Source of the DNA: an uncultured Rhodobacter sp.
GTDB lineage: Bacteria; Pseudomonadota; Alphaproteobacteria; Rhodobacterales; Rhodobacteraceae
DNA: 25,312 bases
Assembly: GCA_937901435.1 (NCBI GenBank)
Contig: CALGTJ010000392.1
Span: 1 to 25,312 of the forward strand
Reading direction: 5' to 3'
Position numbers and translations under genes: made by a program
Shown here: positions 25,158 to 25,312 of the stretch, piece by piece
Position numbering within the stretch: the stretch's first letter is position 1
Layout: the number at the start of each line of letters is the position of its first letter
Notes under the pieces: generated by a model
What the model saw: the letters and a program-made list of their open reading frames with translations, nothing else
What the model was told of the DNA's origin: nothing
The model's database searches: none

Positions 25158-25312
25158 GGTCGTCCTGACATAAGCAAGGTCAGCACGTCCTACGTCGAGC
25201 GCCAAAACCCCACAATGCGCATGGGGATGCGTCGTTCCACTCGCCTGACTAGCGGGTTCACTAACCCGGATTATTCACCACGGTCGGTTGGCGGCTGCGG
25301 TATGAGAGTGAT
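25158..25312 (+). mobile_element. fragment of a second transposase (IS1-like DDE type)
   Basis: The plus strand reads [21 protein letters not shown], then GMRRSTRLTSGF, close to the C-terminal [29 protein letters not shown] block I know from transposases annotated as IS1-type. Homology starts abruptly at about 25158, where the IS3 fragment ends, and seems lost after 25259. A small palindrome, CGGGTT-CACT-AACCCG (25253-25268), followed by GATTATTCACC, may be the end of yet another element; this is a guess. The fragment runs off the window and has no intact catalytic core in view. Confidence 0.6.

Noticed and set aside
1..25312. CRISPR arrays, rRNA or tRNA genes, prophage or toxin-antitoxin modules
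   Set aside because: No regularly spaced repeats, conserved RNA gene sequences or recognisable phage or toxin genes were seen anywhere in the window.

Overview
The window is about 25.3 kb of high-G+C DNA, most likely from the chromosome of an alphaproteobacterium of the Rhodobacteraceae (Roseobacter group). This is inferred from the gene neighbourhoods (xdhABC followed by a BMP-type ABC transporter; hisS-hisZ-hisG next to a DUF1489 gene), the short HisG that needs HisZ, the adenosylcobalamin-dependent ribonucleotide reductase, and the protein sequences. No species can be named.

Layout. (1) 149-9539, minus strand: one seven-gene purine operon read right to left, xdhA-xdhB-xdhC-ATPase-permease-permease-substrate-binding protein. 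Several junctions are 4-bp ATGA overlaps. It couples a molybdenum xanthine dehydrogenase and its cofactor chaperone to an uptake system of the nucleoside/purine BMP class. A strong hairpin lies beyond its 3' end. (2) 9814-13798, plus strand: a tiny ParB/sulfiredoxin-like domain protein and the replicative polymerase dnaE. (3) 13916-15429: a proline-rich predicted lipoprotein of unknown function, then slyX on the minus strand. (4) 15570-18843, plus strand: hisS-hisZ-hisG, joined by 4-bp overlaps, facing a DUF1489 gene. (5) 19494-21758: class II ribonucleotide reductase nrdJ, with a perfect DnaA-box word upstream and a good intrinsic terminator downstream. (6) 21880-25312: an accessory, partly decayed zone. 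It has a broken small gene, an AraC-type regulator divergent from an Asp-nucleophile alpha/beta-hydrolase, a broken small membrane-protein gene, and two truncated transposase fragments at the right edge.

The core genes are ordinary and intact. The most interesting signals are small palindromic elements that sit in frame inside reading frames. One copy of a hairpin-plus-conserved-tail repeat, also found between the ParB-like gene and dnaE, is translated within xdhB. Two different short hairpins with 8-bp arms and TT loops sit in frame inside the degraded IS3-type transposase at 24983-25102. Removing 24 bp at one of them restores the residues expected for the family. Other points are the DnaA box in front of nrdJ, a low-G+C codon-atypical patch inside hisS, and a hairpin that would cover the ribosome binding site of the lipoprotein gene.
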